A stretch of 64,000 nucleotides of DNA from an uncultured Eggerthellaceae bacterium. GTDB taxonomy: Bacteria; Actinomycetota; Coriobacteriia; Coriobacteriales; Eggerthellaceae. The notes beneath the pieces were generated by a model. It saw nothing but the letters and a program-made list of their open reading frames with translations, was not told where the DNA came from and ran no database searches. This document shows, in pieces, positions 14,411 through 23,257 of this stretch. The stretch covers positions 62,001 to 126,000 of the forward strand of contig CAJUQH010000004.1 of assembly GCA_910588095.1 (NCBI GenBank), written 5' to 3'. A program made the position numbers and the translations under genes. Position 1 is the stretch's first letter. Each line of letters begins with the position of its first letter.

Positions 14411-17400
14411 CTCACGCCGCCTTCGAACAACGGCTGCCAGCGATTCCCCGGCACGTTCTTGTACAGGCCCTCGCCACGGCGCTCGCTGTGGCCCATCTTC
14501 CCCAGCACGCGGCCGTCAGGGCTCGTGATGCCCTCGATGGCCAGCATCGACCCGTTGGGGTTCGCCGCCAGGTCCAGCGAAGGCACGCCCTGGCCGTCGA
14601 CGTACTGGAAGGCCACCTGCCCCTTCTGCACCAGCTCGTCCAGCAGCGCAGGCGGCGCCACGAAGCGCCCCTCGCCATGACTGATGGCCACGGTGTGCAC
14701 GTCGCCCACGGCCATCTTCGACAGCCACGGCGACAGGTCGGACGCCATGCGCGTGCGCACGAGGCGGCTCTGGTGCCGCCCGATGGCGTTGAAGGTGAGG
14801 GTGGCGCAGCCGCCATCCATGGGGCGGATGTCGCCGTAGGGCACAAGGCCCAGCTTCACGAGCGCCTGGAACCCGTTGCAGATGCCCAGCATCAGGCCGT
14901 CGCGGTTCTGCAGCAGGTCGCGCACGGCCTCGGTGACCTCAGGCGCGCGGAAGAACGCGGTGATGAACTTGGCCGAGCCGTCAGGCTCGTCGCCGCCAGA
15001 GAAGCCGCCGGGCAGCATGACCATCTGCGCGTTGCGGATGAGCCGCGCCAATTCCTTGGTGCTGGCTGCCACGGCATCAGGCGTGAGGTTGTTCACGATG
15101 AACGTGATGGCTTCGGCGCCGGCCGCCTCGAAGGCGGCAGCGGTGTCGTACTCGCAGTTGGTGCCCGGGAACACGGGGATGACCACCCGCGGCCGGGCGA
15201 TGGGCGCGCCGTCGAAGCGCGCCACCGGGCCGCCGGTGTAGCTCAGGGTGGGCACCTCGTCGAGCAGGGCCGCCTCCTCGGCGGACGTGCGATACGGGAA
15301 CACGCCTTCGATGCCGCCCTCCCAAGCCTCCTGCACGCGGGTGAGGTCGGCTTGCTGGCCCGCGGCTTCGAGCACGTAGTCGGCGGTGACGACGCCCAGG
15401 CGCAGCACCTCCACGCCCTTGAGCAAGCCAGCGTCGCCCAGGAGCTCGATGGCCGAGGCCGTGTCATGGCCGTCGGCAAGCTCGATGACGAACGTGCCGT
15501 AGCCCTCCGTGAACAGGTCAGCGAAGCTCACCTGAGCATCCAGCGCGATGCCCAGCTGGTTGCCCGCGGCCATCTTGAACAGCGTCTCGGCCAGGCCGGC
15601 GTAGCCCACCGACGAGCAGGCAGCCACGCGCCCGCTGCCGATGAGCCTCTCCACGGCGTCGAAGGCGCTGGCCACGCTGGCAGCATCGGGCGCTTCGAAG
15701 CAGACCCAAGCCAGCTCGTGCCCGGAGGCCTTCAGCTCGGGCGACGTGACGCGGTCGATGTCGCCCACCGCCGTGGCGAACGATACCAGCGTAGGCGGTA
15801 CGTCCAGGTCCTCGAAGCTGCCAGACATGGAATCCTTGCCGCCGATGGCGCCCACGCCGAAGTCCACCTGCGCCATGAGCGCGCCCAGCAGAGCCGACAC
15901 GGGCTTGCCCCAGCGCTCGGGCTCGTCGCGCAGCTTCTCGAAGTACTCCTGGAATGTGAGGTACATCTTGCGGCGCTCGAAGCCGGTGGCGACCAGCTTG
16001 GCCACCGAGTCCAGCACGGCCATGTAGGCGCCTGCGAACGGGTCGCATTCGCTCAGGTAGGGGTTGAAGCCCCAGGACAGGCCCGACACCGTGGTGGTCT
16101 GGCCGCCAAGCACCGGCAGCTTGGCCACCATGGCCTGGGCCGGGGTGAGCTGATGCGCGCCGCCAAAGGGCATGAGCACCGTGGCCGCGCCGATGGTGGA
16201 GTCGAAGCGCTCAGCCAGGCCCTTGCTGGACGCACGGTTGATGTCGGCCATGAGCGCGCGCAGCACCGCTTCCACGGAGCCGTTGCCGCAAGCCGCCTCG
16301 ACCATGGGATCCACCAGCTCGTCGCAGGCCTCGAACGCACGGCCGAGGGCGCACGTTGCGGCGCTGCCGCCTTCGGGCTCCGCCACGCGCACGGCCGCCT
16401 GCTTGGGCGCGCCGTTGCTGGCTAGGAAGTCGCGGCTGACGTCCACGATGGCATCGCCCCGCCAGCGCATGCGCACGCGCGGCTCCACCGTCACCGTGGC
16501 CACCGGCGTGGCCTCCAGGTTCTCGGCGCGTGCGAGCTCCAGGAAGCGCTCCACGTCCTCGGGCGCCAAGGCCACCGCCATGCGCTCCTGCGATTCCGCG
16601 ATGGCCAGCTCGGTGCCGTCAAGGCCCTCGTACTTCTTGGGCACGGCATCCAGGTCTATGTCGAGCCCGTCAGCCAGCTCGCCGATGGCCACCGACACGC
16701 CGCCAGCCCCGAAGTCATTGCAGCGCTTGATCATGCGACACGCCTCGGAGCTGCGGAACAGGCGCTGTATCTTGCGCTCGACCGGCGCGTTGCCCTTCTG
16801 CACCTCGGCACCGCAGCTCTCGAGCGAGCCTGCGTCGTGCGCCTTGGACGAACCGGTCGCGCCGCCGATGCCGTCGCGGCCCGTGCGGCCGCCCAGCAGC
16901 ACCACCACGTCGCCCGGCGCGGGCGTCTCGCGGCGCACGTCGCTGGCGGGCGTGGCGCCCACCACCGCGCCTATCTCCATGCGCTTGGCAGCGTAGCCCG
17001 GGTGGTACAGCTCGCTCACCTGGCCGGTGGCCAGGCCGATTTGGTTGCCGTAGCTGGAATAGCCCTGGGCCGCCGTGGTCACCAGCTTGCGCTGGGGCAG
17101 CTTGCCGGGAATGGTGTCGGCCACGGGCACCGTGGGGTCGGCCGCGCCGGTCACGCGCATGGCCTGGTACACGTAGGCGCGCCCGGAAAGCGGGTCGCGG
17201 ATGGCGCCGCCCACGCAGGTGGCCGCGCCGCCGAAGGGCTCTATCTCGGTGGGATGGTTGTGGGTCTCGTTCTTGAACAGGTACAGCCAGTCCTGCTCCT
17301 CGCCACGCACGTCCACTTTCACCTTGACGGTGCAGGCGTTGATCTCCTCGGACTCGTCGAGGCCGGTCATGATGCCGCGCGCCTTGAGCCAACGCGCGCC

Positions 17401-18213
17401 GATGGTGCCCATGTCCATGAGGCACACCGGCTTGCCCTCGCGGCCAAGCTCGCGCCGCAGCTCGAGGTAGCGATCGAACGCCGCCTGCACGTTGGCATCA
17501 GCGATGTCCACGTCGGTCAGCTCGGTACCGAAGGTGGTGTGGCGGCAGTGGTCCGACCAGTAGGTGTCGATCATCTTGAGCTCGGTGATGGTGGGAGGGC
17601 GGCCCTCCTCGGCGAAGTAGCGCTGGCAGAAGGCCAGGTCGGACTCGTCCATGGCGAGCCCGCGCTCGGCTATGAGCGCATGGCGGGCAGCCTCGTCCAT
17701 GCTCAAGAACCCGTCAAGCATCTCCACCGGCGCAGGCACCGGCTGCTCGAGCGCCAGCGTGGCCGGCAGGTCGAGCGAGGCCTCGCGCGCCTCCACCGGA
17801 TTGATGAGGTGGCGCCGGATGGCAGCCATGTCGCTGTCGGACAAGTCGCCTTCGAGCAGGTACACCCGGGCGCTGGCCACCAGCGGCCGCTCGCCCTGGC
17901 TGATGAGCTGGATGCACTCGCTGGCAGAGTCGGCCCGCTGGTCGAACTGGCCCGGCAGGTACTCCACGGCCAGCACCTGGGCCCCCCGGGTGTCGGGCAG
18001 CTCGAAGGTGGCCACGTCGGCCTGGGGCTCGCTGAACACCGTGGGCACGCACGCCTCGAACAGCTCGCGGCTCATGCCTTCCGCATCGTAGCGGTTGAGC
18101 ACGCGCACGCCTTCCAGCCCGGCGATGCCCATCACGTCGCGCAGCTCGGCCAGAAGATGGCGCGCCTCCCCGTCGAATCCGGGCCGCTTCTCCACATACA
18201 CGCGCTCGACCAT
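14398..18213 (-). CDS. purL: phosphoribosylformylglycinamidine synthase, single-chain (PurL+PurQ)
   Basis: A 1271-residue enzyme that converts FGAR to FGAM in purine synthesis using glutamine and ATP. The synthetase part carries KNETHNHPTEIEPFGGAATC (about residue 310) and GG-KDSMSGSF. The C-terminal glutaminase carries the nucleophile Cys in LGICNGFQ (about residue 1105) and a late His/Glu pair. Fusion of both activities in one chain of this length is typical of the clostridial/coriobacterial form rather than the three-protein Bacillus form. It lies 30 bases after the membrane protein gene and downstream of purC, so the three genes form one operon. Its stop overlaps msrA tail-to-tail. Confidence 0.97.
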   Translation of the reverse strand: MVERVYVEKRPGFDGEARHLLAELRDVMGIAGLEGVRVLNRYDAEGMSRELFEACVPTVFSEPQADVATFELPDTRGAQVLAVEYLPGQFDQRADSASECIQLISQGERPLVASARVYLLEGDLSDSDMAAIRRHLINPVEAREASLDLPATLALEQPVPAPVEMLDGFLSMDEAARHALIAERGLAMDESDLAFCQRYFAEEGRPPTITELKMIDTYWSDHCRHTTFGTELTDVDIADANVQAAFDRYLELRRELGREGKPVCLMDMGTIGARWLKARGIMTGLDESEEINACTVKVKVDVRGEEQDWLYLFKNETHNHPTEIEPFGGAATCVGGAIRDPLSGRAYVYQAMRVTGAADPTVPVADTIPGKLPQRKLVTTAAQGYSSYGNQIGLATGQVSELYHPGYAAKRMEIGAVVGATPASDVRRETPAPGDVVVLLGGRTGRDGIGGATGSSKAHDAGSLESCGAEVQKGNAPVERKIQRLFRSSEACRMIKRCNDFGAGGVSVAIGELADGLDIDLDAVPKKYEGLDGTELAIAESQERMAVALAPEDVERFLELARAENLEATPVATVTVEPRVRMRWRGDAIVDVSRDFLASNGAPKQAAVRVAEPEGGSAATCALGRAFEACDELVDPMVEAACGNGSVEAVLRALMADINRASSKGLAERFDSTIGAATVLMPFGGAHQLTPAQAMVAKLPVLGGQTTTVSGLSWGFNPYLSECDPFAGAYMAVLDSVAKLVATGFERRKMYLTFQEYFEKLRDEPERWGKPVSALLGALMAQVDFGVGAIGGKDSMSGSFEDLDVPPTLVSFATAVGDIDRVTSPELKASGHELAWVCFEAPDAASVASAFDAVERLIGSGRVAACSSVGYAGLAETLFKMAAGNQLGIALDAQVSFADLFTEGYGTFVIELADGHDTASAIELLGDAGLLKGVEVLRLGVVTADYVLEAAGQQADLTRVQEAWEGGIEGVFPYRTSAEEAALLDEVPTLSYTGGPVARFDGAPIARPRVVIPVFPGTNCEYDTAAAFEAAGAEAITFIVNNLTPDAVAASTKELARLIRNAQMVMLPGGFSGGDEPDGSAKFITAFFRAPEVTEAVRDLLQNRDGLMLGICNGFQALVKLGLVPYGDIRPMDGGCATLTFNAIGRHQSRLVRTRMASDLSPWLSKMAVGDVHTVAISHGEGRFVAPPALLDELVQKGQVAFQYVDGQGVPSLDLAANPNGSMLAIEGITSPDGRVLGKMGHSERRGEGLYKNVPGNRWQPLFEGGVSYFS

Positions 18214-18243
18214 GGCGATGCTCCTTTGAAAGGTTGCGGTCGG

Positions 18244-18951
18244 TTACTTGCCGGCGGGCTCTGCCGTCTCCTCGTTGCCATCCTCGGCCGCGCTCTCGGC
18301 GTCGCTGGCCGGGGCGGCCTTCTCCTTGGGCAGGCGGAAGCCGTTGCCGAAGAACCCGCGGCGCTTCTTGGCTGGCTCGGCGGCCTCGCTGGCCCCTTCG
18401 GCCCCTTCGCCCTCGGGCTTGGCGGCCGCGGCGCCCTTGGCTGCGGCCTTGCCCTTGCCGCCATGGGCGCGCTGCTCGGCCTTCTGCTTCTTGGCCTCGG
18501 CCTCTTCGAGCAGCACCATGCGGCGCTGGTAGGCCTGGCGCTCCTTGCGGATCTTCGACAGGTCGATGTAGAACGCGCCGATGATGAGCGCATAAGCGGC
18601 GAACAGAATGCCGATGGCCAGCTCGGGCGGCATCTGGTCGCGCGCCGCGAACGAGATGGCCACGCAGATGATGCCGCCGATGAGGCAGCCCCACCACATC
18701 TTGCGCAGCTTGCGGTAGCGCGGCGTGTCGGGGGTGTAGTACTTGCGGTCGAGCTCGCGCTGGGTCGCCTGCTGCTTCTTGCGCTCAGCCTTGGCCTCGG
18801 CCTTCTTCTGCTGCTTGGTCTTCTTGGCGGCCTTGGGCACCACGGTGGCGGCCACCTTCATCTTGGGCTTGGCCGATGCGGCGCTCTTGCGGGTCTTGCC
18901 GGTGCGGCCTTCAGCCGTGTAGCGTTCGTTGGTTGGGTTGCGCTGGGACAT
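18244..18951 (-). CDS. two-TM membrane protein with charged tails
   Basis: A 235-residue protein with a long Lys-rich N-terminus (about 85 residues, coiled-coil-like KKAEAKAERKKQQ), two membrane helices at about 87-105 and 112-130, and a C-terminal charged, Ala/Glu/Lys-rich tail with low complexity. Both tails should be cytoplasmic. It resembles DUF3043-type actinobacterial membrane proteins in layout, but I do not recognise a specific family. Its ATG overlaps the purC stop (TAATG) and it precedes purL by 30 bases, so it is locked into the purine operon; whether it has a purine-related job is unknown. Confidence 0.75.
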   Translation of the reverse strand: MSQRNPTNERYTAEGRTGKTRKSAASAKPKMKVAATVVPKAAKKTKQQKKAEAKAERKKQQATQRELDRKYYTPDTPRYRKLRKMWWGCLIGGIICVAISFAARDQMPPELAIGILFAAYALIIGAFYIDLSKIRKERQAYQRRMVLLEEAEAKKQKAEQRAHGGKGKAAAKGAAAAKPEGEGAEGASEAAEPAKKRRGFFGNGFRLPKEKAAPASDAESAAEDGNEETAEPAGK

Positions 18952-19823
18952 TAGTAGGACAGTTCCTTTCCGGTGATGAGCTCGTAGGCCTGGAGGTACT
19001 TCTCGCTGGTCTTCTGGATGACGTCTTGCGGAAGCCGCGGCGGCTCGCCCTGCTTATCCCAATGGGCGGTGAGCCAGTCGCGGACGTATTGCTTGTCGAA
19101 CGAGGGCTGATCGGCGCCGGGCGCGTAGCTGGAGCCGGGCCAGAACCGCGACGAATCGGGGGTGAGCACCTCGTCGGCCAGCACGATGCGGCCGTCGATG
19201 CGGCCGAACTCGAACTTGGTGTCGGCGATGATGATGCCCCGCTCGCGGGCGTAGTCGGCTGCCTTGGTGTACACCGCCAGCGAAAGGTCGCGCAGCGCCT
19301 CGGCGTCGGCGGCGCCCACCAGCTCGGTGCAGCGCTCGAAGCTTATGTTCTCGTCGTGGCCGCCCAGGTCGGCCTTGGTGGACGGCGTGAAGATGGGCGC
19401 GGGCAGCTTCGAGGAGCTCTGCAGCCCCTCGGGCAGCTCGATGCCGCATACGGTGCCCTCGCGCTGGTACTCCTTCAGGCCGCTGCCGGCCAGGTAGCCG
19501 CGCACGATGCACTCGACCGGGAACATGTCGGCCTTCTTCACCAGCATGAAGCGGCCGCGCAGGTAGTCGGCGTAGGGCTGGAACTGCTCGGGGAGGTCGG
19601 CCACGTCGGTGGAGAGCAGGTGGTTCTCCACCACGCCGTCGAGCAGCTCGAACCAGAACTTCGACAACTGGGTGAGCACCGCGCCCTTATGGGGTATCTC
19701 GTCGGGCAGCACGTAGTCGAAGGCCGAGATGCGGTCGGTGGCGACGAGGAGCAGCTTGTCGCCCAGGTCGTACAGGTCGCGCACTTTGCCCTGCGCATCA
19801 GGCGTGATGGGCACTCCGGCCAT
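18951..19823 (-). CDS. purC: phosphoribosylaminoimidazole-succinocarboxamide synthase
   Basis: A 290-residue SAICAR synthase that joins aspartate to CAIR in purine synthesis. Conserved segments are GKVRDLYDLGDKLLLVATDR near the start, RISAFDYVLPDEIPHKG, VECIVRGYLAGSGLKEY, and DTKFEFGR in the second half. Length fits the longer, yeast-like branch. First gene of the purC-membrane protein-purL operon, transcribed divergently from the WYL regulator gene. Confidence 0.97.
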   Translation of the reverse strand: MAGVPITPDAQGKVRDLYDLGDKLLLVATDRISAFDYVLPDEIPHKGAVLTQLSKFWFELLDGVVENHLLSTDVADLPEQFQPYADYLRGRFMLVKKADMFPVECIVRGYLAGSGLKEYQREGTVCGIELPEGLQSSSKLPAPIFTPSTKADLGGHDENISFERCTELVGAADAEALRDLSLAVYTKAADYARERGIIIADTKFEFGRIDGRIVLADEVLTPDSSRFWPGSSYAPGADQPSFDKQYVRDWLTAHWDKQGEPPRLPQDVIQKTSEKYLQAYELITGKELSY

Positions 19824-19965
19824 GGGAACCCCTTTGCAGCGTTGGTTGGTGGATGCTTACCTATGCATTATGGCGCAAACGGGCCGCTTTGAGAACGCCC
19901 GCGCGGGCTTTTCCACCGCGGGGAAGGCGTGCGGCGCGGCGGTTGTGGGGCGGCGGTCGTTGATG

Positions 19966-19979
19966 TACCATCCATGGTA
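19966..19979. promoter_or_regulatory. perfect inverted repeat upstream of WYL regulator gene
   Basis: TACCATCCATGGTA is a 6-2-6 perfect inverted repeat 50 bases before the regulator's ATG, in the purC/WYL divergent region. It is a candidate operator, possibly for autoregulation. No protein-binding evidence exists in the sequence itself. Confidence 0.4.
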
Positions 19980-20028
19980 TCGGGCGCCTGACCGCGCGCC
20001 CCTCCTCCCCGACGGAAGCGAGCCCGCT

Positions 20029-21009
20029 ATGACCGCGAACGCCCAAGCCAAGCTGAAGCTGCTGCACATCCACAAGATGCTCATGGAAGAGACCGACGCC
20101 GAGCATGGCCTGACCATGGCCGACATCCTGGAGCGGCTGGCGGCCGAGGGCATCACCGCCGAGCGCAAGAGCATCTACCGCGACATCAAGCTGCTGCGCG
20201 AGATAGGCGTCGACGTGCGCAAGTACGAGCGCAACCCCGTGGAGTACGCCATCGAGCACCGCGGGTTCAGCCTGGCCGAGCTCATGCTGCTGGTGGACGC
20301 CGTGCAGTCGAGCCGCTTCATCACCCAGAAGCAGTGCAACCTGCTGGTGGGCAACATCAAGTCGCTGGCCAGCCGAAACCAGTGCGCACTGCTGGACAAG
20401 CGAATCCACGTGGCGGGGCGCATCAAGTCGAAGAACGACAGCGTGTTCGCCTCCATCGACGTCATCCACGAGGCCATGCGCCAGCGGAAGAAGGTGTCGT
20501 TCCTCTACTACAAGCACGGTTGCGACGGAGCGCCGGTGGTGCAGCACGACGGCAAGCCCTACGTGCTCACGCCCGTGAAGGTGGTGTACGCCGACGGGTT
20601 CTACTACCTGGAGGCCTACAGCGATCGCCACGAGGGATTCGCCGATTACCGCATCGACCGCATGCGCAGCGTGGCCGTGGCCGACGAGGCCGCCACGCGG
20701 ACGGCAACCATAGCCGACCGCACCTTCGAGGACGCCGACTACCAGTACTTCGGGCGCATGGGCGGCGAGCGCGCCACCGTGACGCTGGCCGTGGCGCCGG
20801 ACAAGATGGACATCATCGTAGACCGCTTCGGCGCCGAGGCCCAGGTGACGCCGCGCAGCGACGGGGGCGCCCACGCCGTGGTGCCCGTGAAGGTGAGCGA
20901 GCAGTTCTTCGGCTGGGTGGCGGGGCTGGGCGGAACGGTGACCATCGCGCAGCCCGAGCGCGTGCGGCGCGCCTACCGCGATTACCTGCGCAGCCTGCTG
21001 GAAGACTGA
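20029..21009 (+). CDS. WYL-domain transcriptional regulator
   Basis: A 326-residue regulator with an N-terminal winged helix (MADILERLAAEGITAERKSIYRDIKLLREIG, about residues 25-60) and a C-terminal WYL ligand-sensing domain (PVKVVYADGFYYLEAYSD and DYRIDRM at about 180-215). The strict WYL tripeptide is replaced by FYYL, a common variant. WYL proteins sense ligands, often nucleotide-related, and many regulate defence or DNA-damage genes. Here no defence genes are adjacent; the divergent neighbour is purC. The ATG at 20029 was chosen because the preceding open frame crosses the promoter region and lacks coding character. Confidence 0.9.
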   Translation: MTANAQAKLKLLHIHKMLMEETDAEHGLTMADILERLAAEGITAERKSIYRDIKLLREIGVDVRKYERNPVEYAIEHRGFSLAELMLLVDAVQSSRFITQKQCNLLVGNIKSLASRNQCALLDKRIHVAGRIKSKNDSVFASIDVIHEAMRQRKKVSFLYYKHGCDGAPVVQHDGKPYVLTPVKVVYADGFYYLEAYSDRHEGFADYRIDRMRSVAVADEAATRTATIADRTFEDADYQYFGRMGGERATVTLAVAPDKMDIIVDRFGAEAQVTPRSDGGAHAVVPVKVSEQFFGWVAGLGGTVTIAQPERVRRAYRDYLRSLLED

Positions 21010-21033
21010 GAACCGTCCAGCTACGAGCAGCCG

Positions 21034-21414
21034 CTAGGCGGCTTTCTGGGCTCGCTCGATGCGCGCATCGAGCCACCTCTTCAGGATGACGGCCTGATTG
21101 CGCTCTTGGTCATGGGCTGCGTAGAGCAGCGTCACCTTGGGGTGCCCGCCCTGGGCCAGCCGGTCGGCGAAGGCAGCGGCCTTCGGGTTGGCATCCAGCT
21201 CGGCGGTATAGGCTGCCGCGAAGCCATCCCAATTCTGGGCCTTATGGCCGAACGCCTTGCGCGTGGCGGTGGAGGGAGCCAAAGACCGGTCCCACTCATC
21301 GTAATGCACCCGCTCCTTCGTCAGGCCCCGGGGCCACAGGCGATCGACCAGCACGCGGTAACCGTCGTCTTCCTCGTAGGGCTCGTAGACGCGCTTCGTC
21401 TGGATATCCACCAT
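21034..21414 (-). CDS. DUF488 family protein
   Basis: A 126-residue protein matching the DUF488/YeaO family. It has the YRVLVDRLWPRG motif near residue 20, WDRSLAPS, and a late VTLLYAAHD segment, a pattern of conserved Arg/Trp/Asp in a rhodanese-like small fold whose biochemical role is not established. The ATG at 21414 is preferred over the upstream frame that starts with an Arg run. It converges with the WYL regulator gene and is followed by no obvious operon partner. Confidence 0.85.
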   Translation of the reverse strand: MVDIQTKRVYEPYEEDDGYRVLVDRLWPRGLTKERVHYDEWDRSLAPSTATRKAFGHKAQNWDGFAAAYTAELDANPKAAAFADRLAQGGHPKVTLLYAAHDQERNQAVILKRWLDARIERAQKAA

Positions 21415-21452
21415 GACAGGCCTCCTTCGCCGCAACTGCCTCTGAGCATAGG

Positions 21453-21484
21453 CGCGCCCCTGCCATCGGAACGGCAGGGGCGCG
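21453..21484 (-). terminator. GC-rich hairpin, possible terminator
   Basis: Perfect 12-bp arms CGCGCCCCTGCC and GGCAGGGGCGCG (21453-21464 and 21473-21484) around an 8-base loop, just after the cyclophilin gene on the minus strand. A second small hairpin with GCCGGC arms (21492-21509) lies beside it. No T-run follows, which is common for high-GC actinobacterial terminators. Confidence 0.55.
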
Positions 21485-21532
21485 AAGGGTTGCCGGCCCG
21501 AAAGCCGGCTGTTGCGGCGAAGGCACCTGGGG

Positions 21533-22228
21533 CTAGTCGACCATCTCGATGCTGAGGATCTTGGGCTGGTCGGCCTCGTCGGGGATGGTGCCCATCTGGC
21601 CCGTCGCGGCAGCCAGGTGGTCGGCCACGATGGCCTTCACGATGGCCATGCCCGCCTCGTCGATGGTGCCGAAGGCGGCGTACTTGCCATCAAGGGCCGG
21701 GCCCACGGCCTTGTTGTCGCCCAGGGTGACGAAGAAGGTGGACGTGGCGGAATCAGGGTCGTTCGTGCGGGCCATGGCCACGGTGCCCAGGCCGAAGTCG
21801 TCAGCCAGGGAGTTGTCCACCCCGTTGCTGGCGAACTCGCCCGTGATGGGCTGCAGCAGCGGGTCGCTGCCCGAGGCGGTGTTGCCCGCCGTGCCGCCCT
21901 GGAGGCAGAAGCCGTCCTCGATGCGGTAGAAGGTCAGGCCGTTGTAGTAGCCGTCCTGGGCCAGGTTGGCGAAATTCGTCACCGTGATGGGCGCCGCGTC
22001 GGCATTGAGCTCGACGGTGATGGGCTCGTAGCCCTCCACGGTGATGACCGCGTGGTGCGTGCCCGACATGAGGTCGGCGCTGTCAGCCGCCGAGGAAGAC
22101 GACGCTGCCGAGCCCTTGGCGTCGTTGCCGCCGGAGCAGCCGACCAGGGCCAGCATGCCCAGGCACAGCACCGCTGCCGCGGCAAGGGCAGCCAGCGCCT
22201 TGGCTGGAGCGGAAGTGGTTGCTTTCAT
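21533..22228 (-). CDS. lipoprotein cyclophilin-type peptidyl-prolyl isomerase
   Basis: A 231-residue protein with a lipoprotein signal ending in lipobox LVGC (about residue 31), a Ser/Ala-rich linker, then a cyclophilin domain: FYRIEDGFCLQGG, ATSTFFVTLGDN and AAFGTIDEAGM match the family's FHRVI-GFMIQGGD, G-SQFFI and FG-V signatures. It would assist folding of exported proteins at the outer face of the membrane. The ATG at 22228 is the start; the longer open frame upstream is the shikimate kinase gene read out of frame. Hairpins at 21453-21509 lie downstream. Confidence 0.92.
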   Translation of the reverse strand: MKATTSAPAKALAALAAAAVLCLGMLALVGCSGGNDAKGSAASSSSAADSADLMSGTHHAVITVEGYEPITVELNADAAPITVTNFANLAQDGYYNGLTFYRIEDGFCLQGGTAGNTASGSDPLLQPITGEFASNGVDNSLADDFGLGTVAMARTNDPDSATSTFFVTLGDNKAVGPALDGKYAAFGTIDEAGMAIVKAIVADHLAAATGQMGTIPDEADQPKILSIEMVD

Positions 22229-22506
22229 AGGGAGCCTCCTTCGAGAAGGGTCGTGGCCACGCGGGCCTGCCGTATGCTCAGGCCATGATAGCAACTCCTC
22301 CCTGACGTGGGGAAGCTGCACATAATCAGCGGAAATCCGTAGCCATCGCGACACCGGGCGGCTTGGCGGCATGTGGCGGGAAGAGCCACGCCGAGGCCGG
22401 CATGCGCCAAGCGCAGCAGGAAGCCCATCTGAGGACGTCTGCGGCGGGCAGCCCTCGACCCCAGGCGGACGGGCTGCCCCGCCCGGAAGCGCCACAGCAG
22501 TGCAGC

Positions 22507-23037
22507 CTAGGCGTTGGCGCCAGCGCCCTCGATGGCGCTCGCCACCTTCAGCGCCGCCTCGGTGATGGTGAGGCCGCCCACGTCGACGGTCACTTCCGCG
22601 TACTGCTCGTACAGCGGCTTGCGCTCGTCGAACAGGCCACGCAGGCTCATGCCCATGCCGTTGCGCATGACCACGCCGCGCTCGGAGAAGTCGCTCAAGC
22701 GCTCGCATAGCGCGTCGTAGCCCAGGCGCAGGTACACCACGGTGCCCAGCGACGCCAGATGCGCCATGCCCTCGTCGGAGTACACCGCCGATCCGCCCGT
22801 GGCTATGATGGTGCCGTGGCAGTCCATGGACTTGAGCACCTGGTTCTCCACGGCGATGAAGCCCTCGGGGCCGCACGCGTCGATGAGCCGCTGCAGCGTC
22901 TTGTCGCACTGCTGCTGTATGACAAGGTCGGCATCGACGAAGTCGTAGTTCATCACCTTGGCGAGCACCACGCCCAGCGTCGACTTGCCCGCGCCGGGCA
23001 TGCCGATGAGCACGATGTTGTCTTTTGCGTCGGCCAT
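22507..23037 (-). CDS. aroK: shikimate kinase
   Basis: A 176-residue P-loop kinase for the fifth-to-sixth step of the shikimate pathway (shikimate to shikimate-3-phosphate). Walker A is GMPGAGKST (about residue 12-20), the shikimate-binding DAD at about 36, a GGSAV motif near 82, and an Arg-rich lid with RLSDFSERG. Unusually it stands alone; no other aro gene is in the window. The 278 bases to the cyclophilin gene contain a GGGCAGCCC/GGGCTGCCC inverted repeat (22446-22479). Confidence 0.88.
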   Translation of the reverse strand: MADAKDNIVLIGMPGAGKSTLGVVLAKVMNYDFVDADLVIQQQCDKTLQRLIDACGPEGFIAVENQVLKSMDCHGTIIATGGSAVYSDEGMAHLASLGTVVYLRLGYDALCERLSDFSERGVVMRNGMGMSLRGLFDERKPLYEQYAEVTVDVGGLTITEAALKVASAIEGAGANA

Positions 23038-23197
23038 TGGCGCCTCCCATCTTCCTTTGCTTCCATTCTCTCATATCGCAGGGCCGGGGAAGGCTCCGGC
23101 GCCGTGCGCGGCAGTGCATATCCACACTCACACGCAGGTCGAACCCAGGCTAGCCCGAGCCGCGCGGCGCGCGATAGTGCGCCAGATTCGCGCGAGA

Positions 23198-23236
23198 GCG
23201 CGCTCGAGTGGCCTTCGCGCCACGAGAAAGGCGCGC
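23198..23236 (-). terminator. possible terminator after DUF2207 gene
   Basis: Nested complementary arms GCGCGC...GTGGC and GCCAC...GCGCGC (23198-23236) with a short loop lie 20-60 bases after the DUF2207 stop on the minus strand. There is no T-run; low certainty. Confidence 0.35.
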
Positions 23237-23257
23237 TCGGAACGCGAAGATGGCGTG

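Noticed and set aside
13927..16425. An 832-codon plus-strand frame across msrA and the 3' half of purL
   Set aside because: Out of frame with msrA and antisense to purL, both clearly real.
22446..22479. GGGCAGCCC/GGGCTGCCC inverted repeat as aroK terminator
   Set aside because: Loop of 16 bases and no T-run; too weak to call, so only mentioned under aroK.
21533..23131. A 532-codon frame that appears to fuse an Arg-rich protein to the cyclophilin
   Set aside because: Its first part is the aroK gene read out of frame; the cyclophilin has its own start, lipoprotein signal and ribosome site at 22228.
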